Source: Chitinophaga sp. sic0106 (GTDB lineage Bacteria > Bacteroidota > Bacteroidia > Chitinophagales > Chitinophagaceae). Taken from it: a stretch of DNA of 64,000 bases. Positions 9,334 through 17,345 of this stretch are shown one piece after another; the first letter of the stretch is position 1; the number at the start of each line of letters is the position of its first letter. The translations under genes were made by a program, and so were the position numbers. The notes under the pieces are model-generated. The model was given only the letters and a program-made list of their open reading frames with translations. It did not search any database and had not been told where the DNA came from. The stretch is from positions 434,001 to 498,000 of the forward strand of contig NZ_JAHUWJ010000001.1 in NCBI RefSeq assembly GCF_019219075.1, given 5' to 3'.

Positions 9334-9879
9334 TTAGCGCGACAAAGAGGTATAACAGGTGTTCTGAAATACGCCTTGCCCGGTAACGGTGTTGCCGGTG
9401 TTGGCGTAATAATAGTAGCCTGTGATTGTTTTTTTCTTTGTGTTAATCCTGGTAATGGTGATGCTGGATGTATCCGTTTCCAGGAAATGGTAATCGAAGC
9501 CGGGAATTCTGTTGCCGATGATCACCAGGCCACCTTCTACCTTAGTTTTGCGGGAGTAGGTATATGTTTTAAGTTTGATGGAGTCGTTGCTTAGCAAACT
9601 GTCCACATACAGGCCATCAGATAAATTGATGATCACTTTCATGCTGTCGCTGATACCCTCAATACTTACGTATTTCTGGCCACCGCTGTCTGTTTCCGCA
9701 CGGAACATTAAACTGCTGGAAAGATTCAGGGGGGTGGTTTTACCCCCGGTGTTGAAGTTAAACAACATTTCGGGGCAGGATAGGGTAGGCTCGTCGATTA
9801 CGTTCTGGCATGCGGAAACCCCTATGGCTCCGGCCAGCAATAGCATAGTTGGTCGTAAATATAATAGTAGATGTTTCAT
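9334..9879 (-). CDS. lipoprotein of unknown function
   Basis: A 181-residue protein with a hydrophobic N-terminus and a lipobox (Gly-Val-Ser-Ala-Cys, Cys24), so it should be lipid-anchored. The rest is Ser/Thr-rich and predicted mostly beta, with no motif I recognise; two further cysteines (one shortly after the anchor, one near the C-terminus) might pair. It lies just upstream of holB on the same strand with a 29-bp gap. Confidence 0.7.
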   Translation of the reverse strand: MKHLLLYLRPTMLLLAGAIGVSACQNVIDEPTLSCPEMLFNFNTGGKTTPLNLSSSLMFRAETDSGGQKYVSIEGISDSMKVIINLSDGLYVDSLLSNDSIKLKTYTYSRKTKVEGGLVIIGNRIPGFDYHFLETDTSSITITRINTKKKTITGYYYYANTGNTVTGQGVFQNTCYTSLSR

Positions 9880-9998
9880 GCAATAGTTGCTCCGGGGTGA
9901 ATGAATATCAGGTCACACGGTTACGGGTATACGTAGCCGTAATAACATTTCGTTACCCTAAATATGGCAAAAGTGTATGTTCGGGGGGAGGTTGAAAA

Positions 9999-10529
9999 TT
10001 ATTTTTTCTCGATTGCTGCAATCACCTCTGGTGCATCTGGTTGTGTTTTTGGTGAAAACACAGCTACCAGGTTGCCTTTTTCGTCCAGCAGGTACTTCTG
10101 GAAATTCCAGGTTACTGCGGCCGGCTCCAGGTGTTTAGCTTTACTTTCATCCAGTAACCACTGATACAGCGGGTGGATGTCAGCACCTTTTACAGATATT
10201 TTTGCGGCCATCGGAAAAGTTACCGCGTATTTTTTGGTGCAGAACTCCTGGATTTCTTTGTTGCTGCCAGGTTCCTGGCTACCGAAGTTATTGGCAGGGA
10301 AGCCAACAATCACGAGGTTTTTCTGATATTTCTTATATAGTTTTTCCAGGCTTTCGTACTGCGGTGTGTTGCCGCACAGGGAGGCGGTGTTTACAATCAG
10401 TACTTTTTTTCCTTTGTATTTGGAGAAATCAATTTTACCACCGTCAACAGCATCTACTTTAAAATCATAAAGATGGGATGCAGTAGCTGCGAACAGCATG
10501 AAAATGGAGAGTAATGTAACTTTAAACAT
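9999..10529 (-). CDS. exported glutathione peroxidase family protein (probably thioredoxin-dependent)
   Basis: A 176-residue GPx-fold peroxidase with an N-terminal signal peptide (about 1-18). Catalytic motif 1 is Asn-Thr-Ala-Ser-Leu-Cys-Gly-Asn-Thr, with the peroxidatic Cys. Motif 2 reads Phe-Pro-Ala-Asn-Asn-Phe-Gly-Ser-Gln-Glu-Pro-Gly: the usual Cys is Ala and the tetrad Gln is Asn. Motif 3 is Trp-Asn-Phe-Gln-Lys. A Cys in Glu-Phe-Cys-Thr-Lys-Lys-Tyr sits where the resolving Cys of thioredoxin-dependent GPx enzymes lies. It should reduce peroxides in the periplasm or at the envelope. A TATTTTTG box (10559-10566) lies about 30 bp before the start. Confidence 0.9.
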   Translation of the reverse strand: MFKVTLLSIFMLFAATASHLYDFKVDAVDGGKIDFSKYKGKKVLIVNTASLCGNTPQYESLEKLYKKYQKNLVIVGFPANNFGSQEPGSNKEIQEFCTKKYAVTFPMAAKISVKGADIHPLYQWLLDESKAKHLEPAAVTWNFQKYLLDEKGNLVAVFSPKTQPDAPEVIAAIEKK

Positions 10530-10558
10530 ATACCAGGGTTGTTGAAAATTTGCAGAAA

Positions 10559-10566
10559 CAAAAATA
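10559..10566 (-). promoter_or_regulatory. -7 box of the glutathione peroxidase promoter
   Basis: TATTTTTG on the minus strand matches TAnnTTTG exactly; the -33 region is weak (TTTA about 19 nt upstream). It is 29 bp before the ATG. Confidence 0.45.
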
Positions 10567-10621
10567 ACGGCTCAGACTCGACCATAAAGTTAACTATCCG
10601 TTATCATAAAATTTATTTTTT

Positions 10622-11308
10622 TTAGCTCCAGGCATAGGCCAGGCAGGCGATGCTCACCGTAGCGCCAGCGTCTGTTAATGCTTTGCTGCAGGCTTCTGTG
10701 GTGGCGCCCGTGGTGATAACGTCATCTACCAGGAGCAGGTGCATTCCGTGTACAGCCGGTGCTGCCCGGAATACTTCCGCCACGTTGCTCCAACGGCCAA
10801 TTCTGCCTTTCTTTGTTTGGGTATTCGTATAGGTCTCTCTTGTTAATAAACTGGTATTCAGTGGCTTGTTGGTGGTGTCAGCCACTCCCGCTGCCAGTAG
10901 TTTTGCCTGATTATAGCCGCGTTGTTTTTCTTTTCTGTGGTATAGCGGCACTGGTATGACTGCATCAATTTCGTGTAGCCATGAAGTTTGGGTGAGCATC
11001 ACACCCGTCTTACGTCCTAAGTAAATGGCCAGGTCCTTCCGGTTCTTATATTTGAACTGATGGATCAGCTGTTGTATACCGGATGACTGTGAATAGTAAT
11101 AGGCCGCCATCGCATGTGCGACTTTAGTTCTCCCCCAGAAAATTTTTTCTATCGGATTGTCAGCAAACAAGTGAAACTGGGTAGCCGGAAGTGCGGACTC
11201 GCAGGCAATACAAATTTTTTCTGACTGGAGGTCCAGGTCCGTGCCGCATACCGCGCAGCAGTGGGGGTAGAAAAGATCTACCAAAGGCATTAACAAACGG
11301 GTTATCAT
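10622..11308 (-). CDS. comF: ComF family phosphoribosyltransferase-like protein
   Basis: A 228-residue ComF/GntX-like protein. It has an N-terminal zinc ribbon with two Cys-x-x-Cys-type pairs (His-Cys-Cys-Ala-Val-Cys and Cys-Ile-Ala-Cys) and a PRTase domain with the PRPP loop Val-Asp-Asp-Val-Ile-Thr-Thr-Gly-Ala-Thr near residues 195-205. ComF helps DNA uptake during natural transformation in competent bacteria, but homologs also occur in species not known to be competent. It starts 17 bp after radA, so the two are probably one operon; both act on single-stranded or incoming DNA. Confidence 0.9.
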   Translation of the reverse strand: MITRLLMPLVDLFYPHCCAVCGTDLDLQSEKICIACESALPATQFHLFADNPIEKIFWGRTKVAHAMAAYYYSQSSGIQQLIHQFKYKNRKDLAIYLGRKTGVMLTQTSWLHEIDAVIPVPLYHRKEKQRGYNQAKLLAAGVADTTNKPLNTSLLTRETYTNTQTKKGRIGRWSNVAEVFRAAPAVHGMHLLLVDDVITTGATTEACSKALTDAGATVSIACLAYAWS

Positions 11309-11325
11309 CTGAATGGATATATGGT

Positions 11326-12699
11326 TTAAAAAAGCTGACGGTATACTTCTTCTACACGTCCGACAGCAACTACTTCTATATTAAATTTAGCGAAATCAAT
11401 ACCTTTTTTGTTATAACGGGAGATAAAAATCTTTTCGAATCCAAGTTTTTCCGCTTCTGCAATACGTTGCTCTATTCTGTTAACTGCCCTTATTTCGCCG
11501 CTTAGGCCGACTTCTCCCGAAAAACATACTTTGTTGGGGAGAGATATGTCTTCGTAAGAGCTGAGTAGTGCACAAAGAACGGCCAGGTCAATCGCGGGAT
11601 CTTCTACCCGCAAACCGCCGGCGATATTAAGGAACACATCTTTCACGCCGAAGTGGAAACCACCGCGTTTTTCCAGTACGGCAAGCAGCAGTTGCAGGCG
11701 GCGCAGGTCAAAACCGGTAGCGGTGCGCTGCGGTGTACCATAAACGGATTGTGTAACGAGTGCCTGTACCTCTACCAACAGTGGACGCATACCTTCCATC
11801 GTTGCAGAGATGGCCACGCCGCTGAGCAGATCTTCCCTTTGTGAAATCAGAATTTCAGAAGGGTTGGTGACTTGTCTTAATCCGGTTCCGGTCATTTCAT
11901 AGATACCCAGTTCGGCGGTAGAGCCAAATCTGTTTTTTATGGTACGGAGAATCCGATAAGCGTAATGCTGATCACCTTCGAACTGGAGCACTGTATCTAC
12001 CATGTGTTCCAATACTTTAGGTCCTGCAATGGCCCCATCTTTGGTGATATGGCCAATGAGGAAAACGGGGGTATTGCTTTCTTTGGCAAAGCGTTGCAGT
12101 TCTGCCGTAGTTTCCCGGATCTGCGACACGCTGCCCGGTGCGGATTCAATAAATGGTGATTGCAGGGTTTGTATGGAGTCGACAACCACCAGTTGCGGCT
12201 GTAGTTTTCTGATTTCTGCGAATATGGTTTGCGTAGATGTTTCGGTGAGCAGATAGAATTGATCGTTGGAGATATTGATGCGATCTGCTCTCATTTTTAT
12301 CTGCTGTTCACTTTCTTCTCCACTGATATAAAGTGTTCTTACGCCTTTCAGTTGCAATGCATTTTGCAGGAAGAGGGTGGATTTTCCGATGCCTGGTTCT
12401 CCCCCTACTAAAACGAGGGAACCCGCTACTATACCGCCTCCCAGCACGCGGTTGAGTTCATTGTCCGGAGTAAGCAGGCGTTTTTCTGCTACTGCTTCCA
12501 CGTCGGAGAGGTTCACAAATTTTTGCGTACGTGCGAGTGGGTTATCAATGGTTTTCCATTCCTGTTTTACAGGAGCATCTTTTTGTACTCTTTCTTCAAC
12601 GAAGGTATTCCACTGACCGCAACTCGGACATTTACCATTCCATTTTGCAGATTCGTATCCACAATTCTGACAGAAAAAAGCTGTTTTAATTTTACTCAT
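11326..12699 (-). CDS. radA: DNA repair/recombination protein RadA (Sms)
   Basis: A 457-residue RadA. It begins with a C4 zinc finger (Cys-Gln-Asn-Cys ... Cys-Pro-Ser-Cys-Gly-Gln-Trp-Asn-Thr), then a RecA-like ATPase with Walker A Gly-Glu-Pro-Gly-Ile-Gly-Lys-Ser-Thr near 92-100, the RadA signature Lys-Asn-Arg-Phe-Gly near 250, and a Lon-protease-like C-terminal domain. RadA drives branch migration of recombination intermediates and is also needed for natural transformation. Length and domain order are normal. comF follows directly downstream. Confidence 0.96.
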   Translation of the reverse strand: MSKIKTAFFCQNCGYESAKWNGKCPSCGQWNTFVEERVQKDAPVKQEWKTIDNPLARTQKFVNLSDVEAVAEKRLLTPDNELNRVLGGGIVAGSLVLVGGEPGIGKSTLFLQNALQLKGVRTLYISGEESEQQIKMRADRINISNDQFYLLTETSTQTIFAEIRKLQPQLVVVDSIQTLQSPFIESAPGSVSQIRETTAELQRFAKESNTPVFLIGHITKDGAIAGPKVLEHMVDTVLQFEGDQHYAYRILRTIKNRFGSTAELGIYEMTGTGLRQVTNPSEILISQREDLLSGVAISATMEGMRPLLVEVQALVTQSVYGTPQRTATGFDLRRLQLLLAVLEKRGGFHFGVKDVFLNIAGGLRVEDPAIDLAVLCALLSSYEDISLPNKVCFSGEVGLSGEIRAVNRIEQRIAEAEKLGFEKIFISRYNKKGIDFAKFNIEVVAVGRVEEVYRQLF

Positions 12700-13247
12700 A
12701 TCGATGTATAAAGAGAGGGTACAAAGTAAGGAGATTTACAAAAATTGAAGTGGGGGATTTCCTAAAATGAGAAAAGAGCCAAACGGAAGATTCCGTTGAC
12801 TCTTTCTACTTACTAACCCATTAAATTCAGGTCTAAATTACTAAATGGCTTCAGAATAAAAAAGTTTATTTAATCGATGTGAATAACTTTTGATGTATTT
12901 TTTTAATGTTATAAAGTGGCTGCCAGCGGCTATTTGAACCATTATTTTGGTTCAATATTACTTTCATTGGCAAGCCGTAAAATGTTGATAAATAGAGGTG
13001 ATGTTGGGGATTTTTACATATGAAATCTCACTGGGGTATGCTCCCTGGCGTACTGACAAATAGGCCGGTTTTTGCCCTAAAAAAATTTAATTTAGCCAAT
13101 ATGGCAGTGTTAAATTTCTTGATGAGCGGTGGGTGGGGAAGGATGAAGCAGCTATGACAGGTGTCTGCTAAATAAATCTTAAATTAGGGTAGTTGGATCA
13201 TTTTTTGACCCTGTTAGTACCTATAATATTCTGTAAAAAAATTGCAT
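12700..13247. other. structured gap between divergent radA and the zinc peptidase
   Basis: About 550 bp without a supported gene. It holds an imperfect long hairpin at 12772-12806, a perfect 7-bp dyad TTGAACC/GGTTCAA at 12934-12955, and several A/T-rich stretches. No tRNA, tmRNA or known riboswitch consensus was recognised. A non-coding RNA is possible but unproven. Confidence 0.4.
12772..12806. repeat. imperfect hairpin upstream of radA
   Basis: Arms 12773-12787 and 12792-12805 pair as AAAGAG and AACGGA blocks with a small internal loop. T-rich sequence follows on both strands, so it could end a short transcript in this gap or act in the radA leader. Confidence 0.4.
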
Positions 13248-13937
13248 ATGACACCAGGAATTATGATTGTTTCACTGATTTTTGTGGGGATCAGTATGCT
13301 AGTTGGCTTTATTCTGAAGCGGCGCTTCCATGAATTCAGCGAAATACCCACTTCTTCCGGGCTTACCGGGCGTGAAATAGCCGAGAAAATGTTGAAAGAC
13401 AATCAGATATACGATGTAAAAGTACAATCGGTGGATGGTTTTTTGTCGGATCACTATAATCCGGCGGACAAAACGGTAAATCTGAGTCCGGATGTATATA
13501 ACGGGGCTAATGTGGCTGCGGCGGCTGTGGCGGCGCACGAGTGCGGCCATGCGGTGCAGCATGCGACCCGGTATCCATGGCTGGGCTTTCGTTCCAAGCT
13601 GGTGCCTGTAGTGCAGGTGAGTGCTAACCTGGTCAACTGGGTGTTGCTGGCGGGTATCCTGTTAATTAATACTTTTCCACAGTTGTTATTGATTGGTGTG
13701 ATCTTATTTGGTGTAACTACTTTATTTTCAGTGATTACGCTGCCTGTGGAGTTTGATGCATCCAAAAGGGCGCTGGCCTGGCTGGATAGTAGCCGGGTGA
13801 TGTCGGCCGGGGAGCATGATAAGGCAAAGAATGCCCTTTGGTGGGCGGCCATGACGTATGTGGTAGCTGCGCTGGCATCTATTGCTACGTTTGTACAGTA
13901 TTTAATGATTTTCCTGGGGGCCCGGAATAGGGACTAA
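13248..13937 (+). CDS. zinc metallopeptidase, YugP family (PF04298)
   Basis: A 229-residue membrane protein. I use the ATG at 13248; a TTG 6 bp earlier adds only two residues. It has an N-terminal transmembrane segment, then the zinc motif His-Glu-Cys-Gly-His (residues about 88-92) inside Ala-Ala-His-Glu-Cys-Gly-His-Ala-Val-Gln-His, then two or three more transmembrane helices, and Glu-Phe-Asp-Ala-Ser, typical of the YugP family. The HExxH motif marks a membrane-embedded zinc peptidase; substrates are unknown. It stands alone and diverges from radA. Confidence 0.9.
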   Translation: MTPGIMIVSLIFVGISMLVGFILKRRFHEFSEIPTSSGLTGREIAEKMLKDNQIYDVKVQSVDGFLSDHYNPADKTVNLSPDVYNGANVAAAAVAAHECGHAVQHATRYPWLGFRSKLVPVVQVSANLVNWVLLAGILLINTFPQLLLIGVILFGVTTLFSVITLPVEFDASKRALAWLDSSRVMSAGEHDKAKNALWWAAMTYVVAALASIATFVQYLMIFLGARNRD

Positions 13938-14095
13938 GGGAGATAATAAACTTATAAGGGGAGGTTGGTACCTGGTGGTGTCAACCTTTTTCATTTAATA
14001 GGTATTGGGATGACGCCTCATTGGGGAGGGACTTCGCGCCCCTGGCACTGATTATAGGCTGTGAGCCCAGGCTGCCGCAGCGTGGCCATCGCCAG

Positions 14096-14114
14096 CTGAT
14101 GCCGAAGGCATCAG
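14096..14114. repeat. palindrome with GAA loop
   Basis: CTGATGCC-GAA-GGCATCAG, an 8-bp perfect stem with a 3-nt loop. The same core, GATGCC-GAA-GGCATC, occurs at 63391-63411, and a related form at 18133-18151, suggesting a small dispersed repeat. Confidence 0.6.
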
Positions 14115-14290
14115 ACTGATAATCCTTCCGGGCAGACTCATCTGCAAATTCTGCTGCATTTCCATCTCCATACATTACAAAAAAACAAGTTATCAACCAT
14201 CCGGAATGATGTTGTTAATAACTTTGAAACAAATTTTTTATTGAAAAACAATTAGTTACAAAGGTGCCTTGTAAAAAACTGGTTAAAATG

Positions 14291-14322
14291 TATGGTTATT
14301 AAGAATGGGGAATGTACCTTTG
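14291..14322 (+). promoter_or_regulatory. promoter of rplM-rpsI
   Basis: TATG at 14291-14294, 20-nt spacer, TACCTTTG at 14315-14322 (exact TAnnTTTG). It gives a leader of about 50 nt before rplM, containing a small CTCCC/GGGGG hairpin (14325-14342). Confidence 0.7.
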
Positions 14323-14378
14323 CACTCCCTCACTGTGGGGGAATTGTTTACAAGACGTAATCTTTATCGTATACAACA

Positions 14379-14822
14379 ATGAACACATTAAGTTTTAGAA
14401 CAAAATCGGCTAACGACGCTTACGTAAAGCGTGACTGGCACATCGTAGATGCTACCAATCTGACACTTGGCAGGGTTGCTGCTAAAATGGCCGCCATTTT
14501 AAGAGGTAAGAACAAACCTTACTATACTCCTCATACTGACTGCGGTGATTATATCATCGTTATCAACGCTGAAAAAATCGTTTTAACCGGTAACAAAATG
14601 GAAGAGAAAGAATACATCCATTACACTGGTTTCCCTGGTGGTCAGCGCGTAGAACTGGCTAAAAACCTGATTCGCCGTCGTCCTGAGGTTATGATTGAGA
14701 AAGCTGTAAAAGGTATGCTGCCTAAAAACCGCCTGGGTCGCAAGATGTACAAAAAACTGTTTGTATATGCTGGTGCTGAGCATCCTCACGCAGCGCAGAA
14801 ACCACAACCTTTAACTTTCTAA
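14379..14822 (+). CDS. rplM: 50S ribosomal protein L13
   Basis: A 147-residue L13 with normal length. Clear family segments are Trp-His-Ile-Val-Asp-Ala near 21-26, [16 protein letters not shown] and [12 protein letters not shown]. It is needed early in 50S assembly. It heads rplM-rpsI, with 14 bp to rpsI, the usual bacterial pair. Confidence 0.98.
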   Translation: MNTLSFRTKSANDAYVKRDWHIVDATNLTLGRVAAKMAAILRGKNKPYYTPHTDCGDYIIVINAEKIVLTGNKMEEKEYIHYTGFPGGQRVELAKNLIRRRPEVMIEKAVKGMLPKNRLGRKMYKKLFVYAGAEHPHAAQKPQPLTF

Positions 14823-14836
14823 TTTTTCTCTGATAC

Positions 14837-15226
14837 ATGGAAAAGCAAAAAAATACAATAGGTCGTCGTAAGGAAGCGGTTGCCCGTGTTTATATCAACA
14901 AAGGTACCGGTAACATCACTATCAACGACAAAGATTATAAATCCTACTTTTCTCTGGTATACCTGCAAAACCAGGTAGAACTGCCTTTAAAAACTATCGA
15001 AGCTGTTGATAAGTTTGATCTGAAAGTGAACGCTCAGGGTGGTGGTATCAAAGGTCAGGCGGAAGCTATTAAATTGGGTATCGCTCGTGCACTGTGCGAA
15101 GTGAATATCGAATTCCGTCCTGCACTGAAAGCTGCTGGTTTGCTGAAACGCGATCCAAGATCAGTTGAACGTAAGAAACCAGGTAAAGCTAAAGCTAGAA
15201 GAAGCTTCCAGTTCTCTAAACGCTAA
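14837..15226 (+). CDS. rpsI: 30S ribosomal protein S9
   Basis: A 129-residue S9. Seen are the N-terminal Gly-Arg-Arg-Lys-Glu-Ala-Val-Ala-Arg-Val, the central Gly-Gly-Gly-Ile-Lys-Gly-Gln-Ala, and the C-terminal basic tail ending Ser-Lys-Arg, which reaches toward the P-site tRNA. It is cotranscribed with rplM and probably with rpsB, 80 bp downstream. Confidence 0.98.
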   Translation: MEKQKNTIGRRKEAVARVYINKGTGNITINDKDYKSYFSLVYLQNQVELPLKTIEAVDKFDLKVNAQGGGIKGQAEAIKLGIARALCEVNIEFRPALKAAGLLKRDPRSVERKKPGKAKARRSFQFSKR

Positions 15227-15238
15227 TATTTCTGAGCT

Positions 15239-15265
15239 GTTGGCGGATACTTTTTTATATCCGCT
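15239..15265 (+). promoter_or_regulatory. hairpin in the rpsI-rpsB gap
   Basis: GCGGATA/TATCCGC arms (15243-15249 with 15257-15263) around a T-rich loop. It could be a leader structure for rpsB or a processing site; no Rfam-type consensus was recognised by eye. Confidence 0.4.
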
Positions 15266-15306
15266 ACAGTATTATTATTTGATCCTTTTAATTGAGCAAT
15301 ATAAAC

Positions 15307-16278
15307 ATGGAAAATAATACCTCATTGCAGCAGCAGTTACTGGAGGCAGGTGTTCACTTCGGTCACCTGAAGAAAAAATGGAATCCGAAAATGCTGCCTT
15401 ATATTTTCGCAGAAAAGAAAGGTATTCATATCATTGATCTGAACAAAACCGTAGAAGGTTTACAGGAAGCAGCAGCTGCCCTGAAATCTATCGCAAAAAG
15501 CGGTAAAAAGATCATGTTCGTTGCAACTAAAAAACAAGCGAAAGAAATCGTAGCTGACGCTGCACGTAACATCAACATGCCTTTCGTAACTGAAAGATGG
15601 TTAGGTGGTATGCTGACTAACTTCGCTACTATCCGTAAGTCTGTAAAGAAAATGCAGAGCATCGAGAAAATGCTGGCTGACGGTACTTTCGACAATATCA
15701 CTAAAAAAGAACGTCTGACTTTAAGTCGCGATAAAGAGAAAATGGAGAAAGTGCTGGGTGGTATCGCTCAACTGGCACGCGTTCCAGCTGCTCTGTTCCT
15801 GGTAGATATCTCTCACGAACATATCGCTCTGGCTGAAGCAAAACGTCTGGGCATCTCTACTTTCGGTATGGTGGATACTAACTCCGATCCTACTAAAGTT
15901 GACTTCGCTATCCCTGCGAACGATGACGCTACTAAGTCTATCGCTATCATCACCAGCTATATCTGCGCAGCAATCGCTGAAGGTCTGTCTGAAAGAGCTA
16001 ACGAGAAAACTGAAGATGTAGAAGAGGAAGAAGAAGCAGACGACAAAGCACGCAAATTCGAAGTTGAAGGCAACGACGAAAAAGGCGAAAGAGGTCGTAG
16101 ACCAGGCGGCGGCGGTCGTGGCCAAGGTGGTCCTGGTGGCCAAGGCGGCGGTCAGAACCGTGGCGGTGGTCAAAACCGTGGTGGTGGCCAGAACCGTGGC
16201 GGTGGCCAAGGTGGTCAACGTCGTACTTCTAACACCGGTGGTGGCGGTCCTCGCAAACCAGGTGGCGGCGCTAGATAA
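15307..16278 (+). CDS. rpsB: 30S ribosomal protein S2 with RGG-type C-terminal extension
   Basis: A 323-residue S2; I start at ATG 15307 (Met-Glu-Asn-Asn-Thr), not the TTG 15 bp upstream. Residues 1-235 are ordinary S2: Gly-Val-His-Phe-Gly-His, Asn-Pro-Lys-Met, Glu-Arg-Trp-Leu-Gly-Gly-Met-Leu-Thr-Asn and a Val-Asp-Thr-Asn-Ser-Asp-Pro segment. About 85 extra residues follow: an acidic linker with Glu-Glu-Glu-Glu, then a Gly/Arg/Gln-rich tail with three Gly-Gly-Gly-Gln-Asn-Arg units. S2 binds late at the 30S neck and is needed to recruit S1. The tail may bind RNA or be disordered. tsf follows, the standard order. Confidence 0.96.
   Translation: MENNTSLQQQLLEAGVHFGHLKKKWNPKMLPYIFAEKKGIHIIDLNKTVEGLQEAAAALKSIAKSGKKIMFVATKKQAKEIVADAARNINMPFVTERWLGGMLTNFATIRKSVKKMQSIEKMLADGTFDNITKKERLTLSRDKEKMEKVLGGIAQLARVPAALFLVDISHEHIALAEAKRLGISTFGMVDTNSDPTKVDFAIPANDDATKSIAIITSYICAAIAEGLSERANEKTEDVEEEEEADDKARKFEVEGNDEKGERGRRPGGGGRGQGGPGGQGGGQNRGGGQNRGGGQNRGGGQGGQRRTSNTGGGGPRKPGGGAR
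16151..16204 (+). repeat. three 18-bp coding repeats in the rpsB tail
   Basis: Units at 16151-16168, 16169-16186 and 16187-16204 differ at few positions and encode Gly-Gln-Asn-Arg-Gly-Gly. They are in frame, so copy number could vary without a frameshift. Confidence 0.8.
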
Positions 16279-16292
16279 TATTTTTTAAAATA

Positions 16293-16350
16293 CAAATTAC
16301 GAATTGCGCTATTGCAGGATTCCTCCCGCAAAAACGTAATTCGTAATTTG
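16293..16350. repeat. 16-bp stem in the rpsB-tsf gap
   Basis: Arms 16293-16308 and 16335-16350 pair over 16 positions with one G-T pair and a 26-nt loop. There is no T-run after it, so it is more likely an mRNA-processing or partial-attenuation element than a full terminator. Confidence 0.6.
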
Positions 16351-16392
16351 AGTTTAATATCATTTCAATAATTCTTAAACTTTATATAACTC

Positions 16393-17217
16393 ATGGCAAC
16401 AATTACAGCTGCTGATGTTAATAAACTGCGTCAGCAAACGGGTGCTGGTATGATGGATTGTAGAAAAGCACTGGTAGAAAGTGATGGTGATTTCGAACAA
16501 GCTGTGGACTACCTGCGTAAAAAAGGCCAGAAAGTAGCTGCGCTGCGTTCTGATCGCGAAACTAAAGAAGGTGTTATCATCGCTAAAACTGCTGCTGATG
16601 GTAAATCCGGCGTTGTGGTAGGTCTGGGTTGCGAAACTGACTTCGTTGCTAAAAACGAAGACTTCGTGAAATTCGCTCAGTCTATCGTTGACCTGGCCCT
16701 GGCAAACAATATCACTACTGTTGAAGCACTGAGCGCAGCTCCACTGGACGGCGCTACCGTTGCTGATAAAGTAAACGATCAGGTTGCTAAAATCGGTGAG
16801 AAAATCACCCTGAACAAATTCGAATATGTTACCGGTGAAGCAGTTACTGCTTACATCCACGGTAACTTCCGCATGGGCGTTCTCGTAGGCTTCAACCAGC
16901 CAGTTGCTGAAGAAGTTGGTAAAGACGTAGCTATGCAAATCGCTGCAATGAACCCGGTAGCTATCGATGCTTCCGGCGTTTCTGAAGAAACCATCGCCCG
17001 CGAAAAAGAAATCGCTATCGAGCAGATTAAAGCTGAAGGCAAAACCGCTGAAATGGCTGAAAAAATCGCTGCCGGTAAACTGAATAAATTCTTCAAAGAA
17101 AGCACCCTGCTGCAACAGGCCTTCGTTAAGGATAACAACAAATCCGTAGCGGATTACCTGAAATCAGTAAATGCTGGTCTGACAGTAACTGCCTTCAAAC
17201 GCGTTGCTTTAGGATAA
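16393..17217 (+). CDS. tsf: elongation factor Ts
   Basis: A 274-residue EF-Ts, the nucleotide exchange factor of EF-Tu. It has the UBA-like N-terminus (Val-Asn-Lys-Leu-Arg-Gln-Gln-Thr-Gly-Ala-Gly-Met-Met-Asp-Cys-Arg-Lys-Ala-Leu), the Thr-Asp-Phe-Val-Ala-Lys-Asn segment that contacts EF-Tu, and the C-terminal Leu-Leu-Gln-Gln-Ala-Phe-Val-Lys-Asp. Length fits the Bacteroidota form. It follows rpsB and is closed by a strong terminator at 17235. Confidence 0.98.
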   Translation: MATITAADVNKLRQQTGAGMMDCRKALVESDGDFEQAVDYLRKKGQKVAALRSDRETKEGVIIAKTAADGKSGVVVGLGCETDFVAKNEDFVKFAQSIVDLALANNITTVEALSAAPLDGATVADKVNDQVAKIGEKITLNKFEYVTGEAVTAYIHGNFRMGVLVGFNQPVAEEVGKDVAMQIAAMNPVAIDASGVSEETIAREKEIAIEQIKAEGKTAEMAEKIAAGKLNKFFKESTLLQQAFVKDNNKSVADYLKSVNAGLTVTAFKRVALG

Positions 17218-17234
17218 TAACTTACGAATAGGAA

Positions 17235-17266
17235 AAGGAGAGAAAGCAATTTCTCTCCTTTTTTTT
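17235..17266 (+). terminator. terminator after tsf
   Basis: Stem AAGGAGAGAAA/TTTCTCTCCTT (17235-17245 with 17250-17260), GCAA tetraloop, then T6. It separates tsf from pyrH. Confidence 0.92.
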
Positions 17267-17283
17267 GCGCATAGATTTTCATG

Positions 17284-17313
17284 ACCAGCAATTTTTTCGG
17301 AAATTGCACTGGT
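17284..17313 (+). promoter_or_regulatory. hairpin in the pyrH leader
   Basis: Arms ACCAG-CAATTT (17284-17294) and AAATTG-CA-CTGGT (17301-17313) give an 11-bp stem with a 2-nt bulge, 33 bp before the pyrH ATG. No clear TAnnTTTG promoter was found here, so its role is open. Confidence 0.45.
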
Positions 17314-17345
17314 AATCCACACTCTTACATTATTCTTATAGCGTC

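Larger units (their letters stand above)
13938..14378. other. gap before the ribosomal-protein operon, with repeat-like DNA
   Basis: The first 250 bp hold a GC-richer block with a palindrome (14096-14114) and a 71-codon minus-strand frame that begins only at TTG and has no family match I know; I do not call it a gene. The last 90 bp hold the rplM promoter and leader. Confidence 0.4.

Noticed and set aside
13981..14196. 71-codon minus-strand frame in the gap before rplM
   Set aside because: It opens only at TTG, has an odd composition, overlaps a palindrome, and shows no family features. Treated as repeat-like DNA.
16151..16204. 18-bp tandem repeats considered as a CRISPR-like array
   Set aside because: The repeats are contiguous without spacers and lie in frame inside rpsB.
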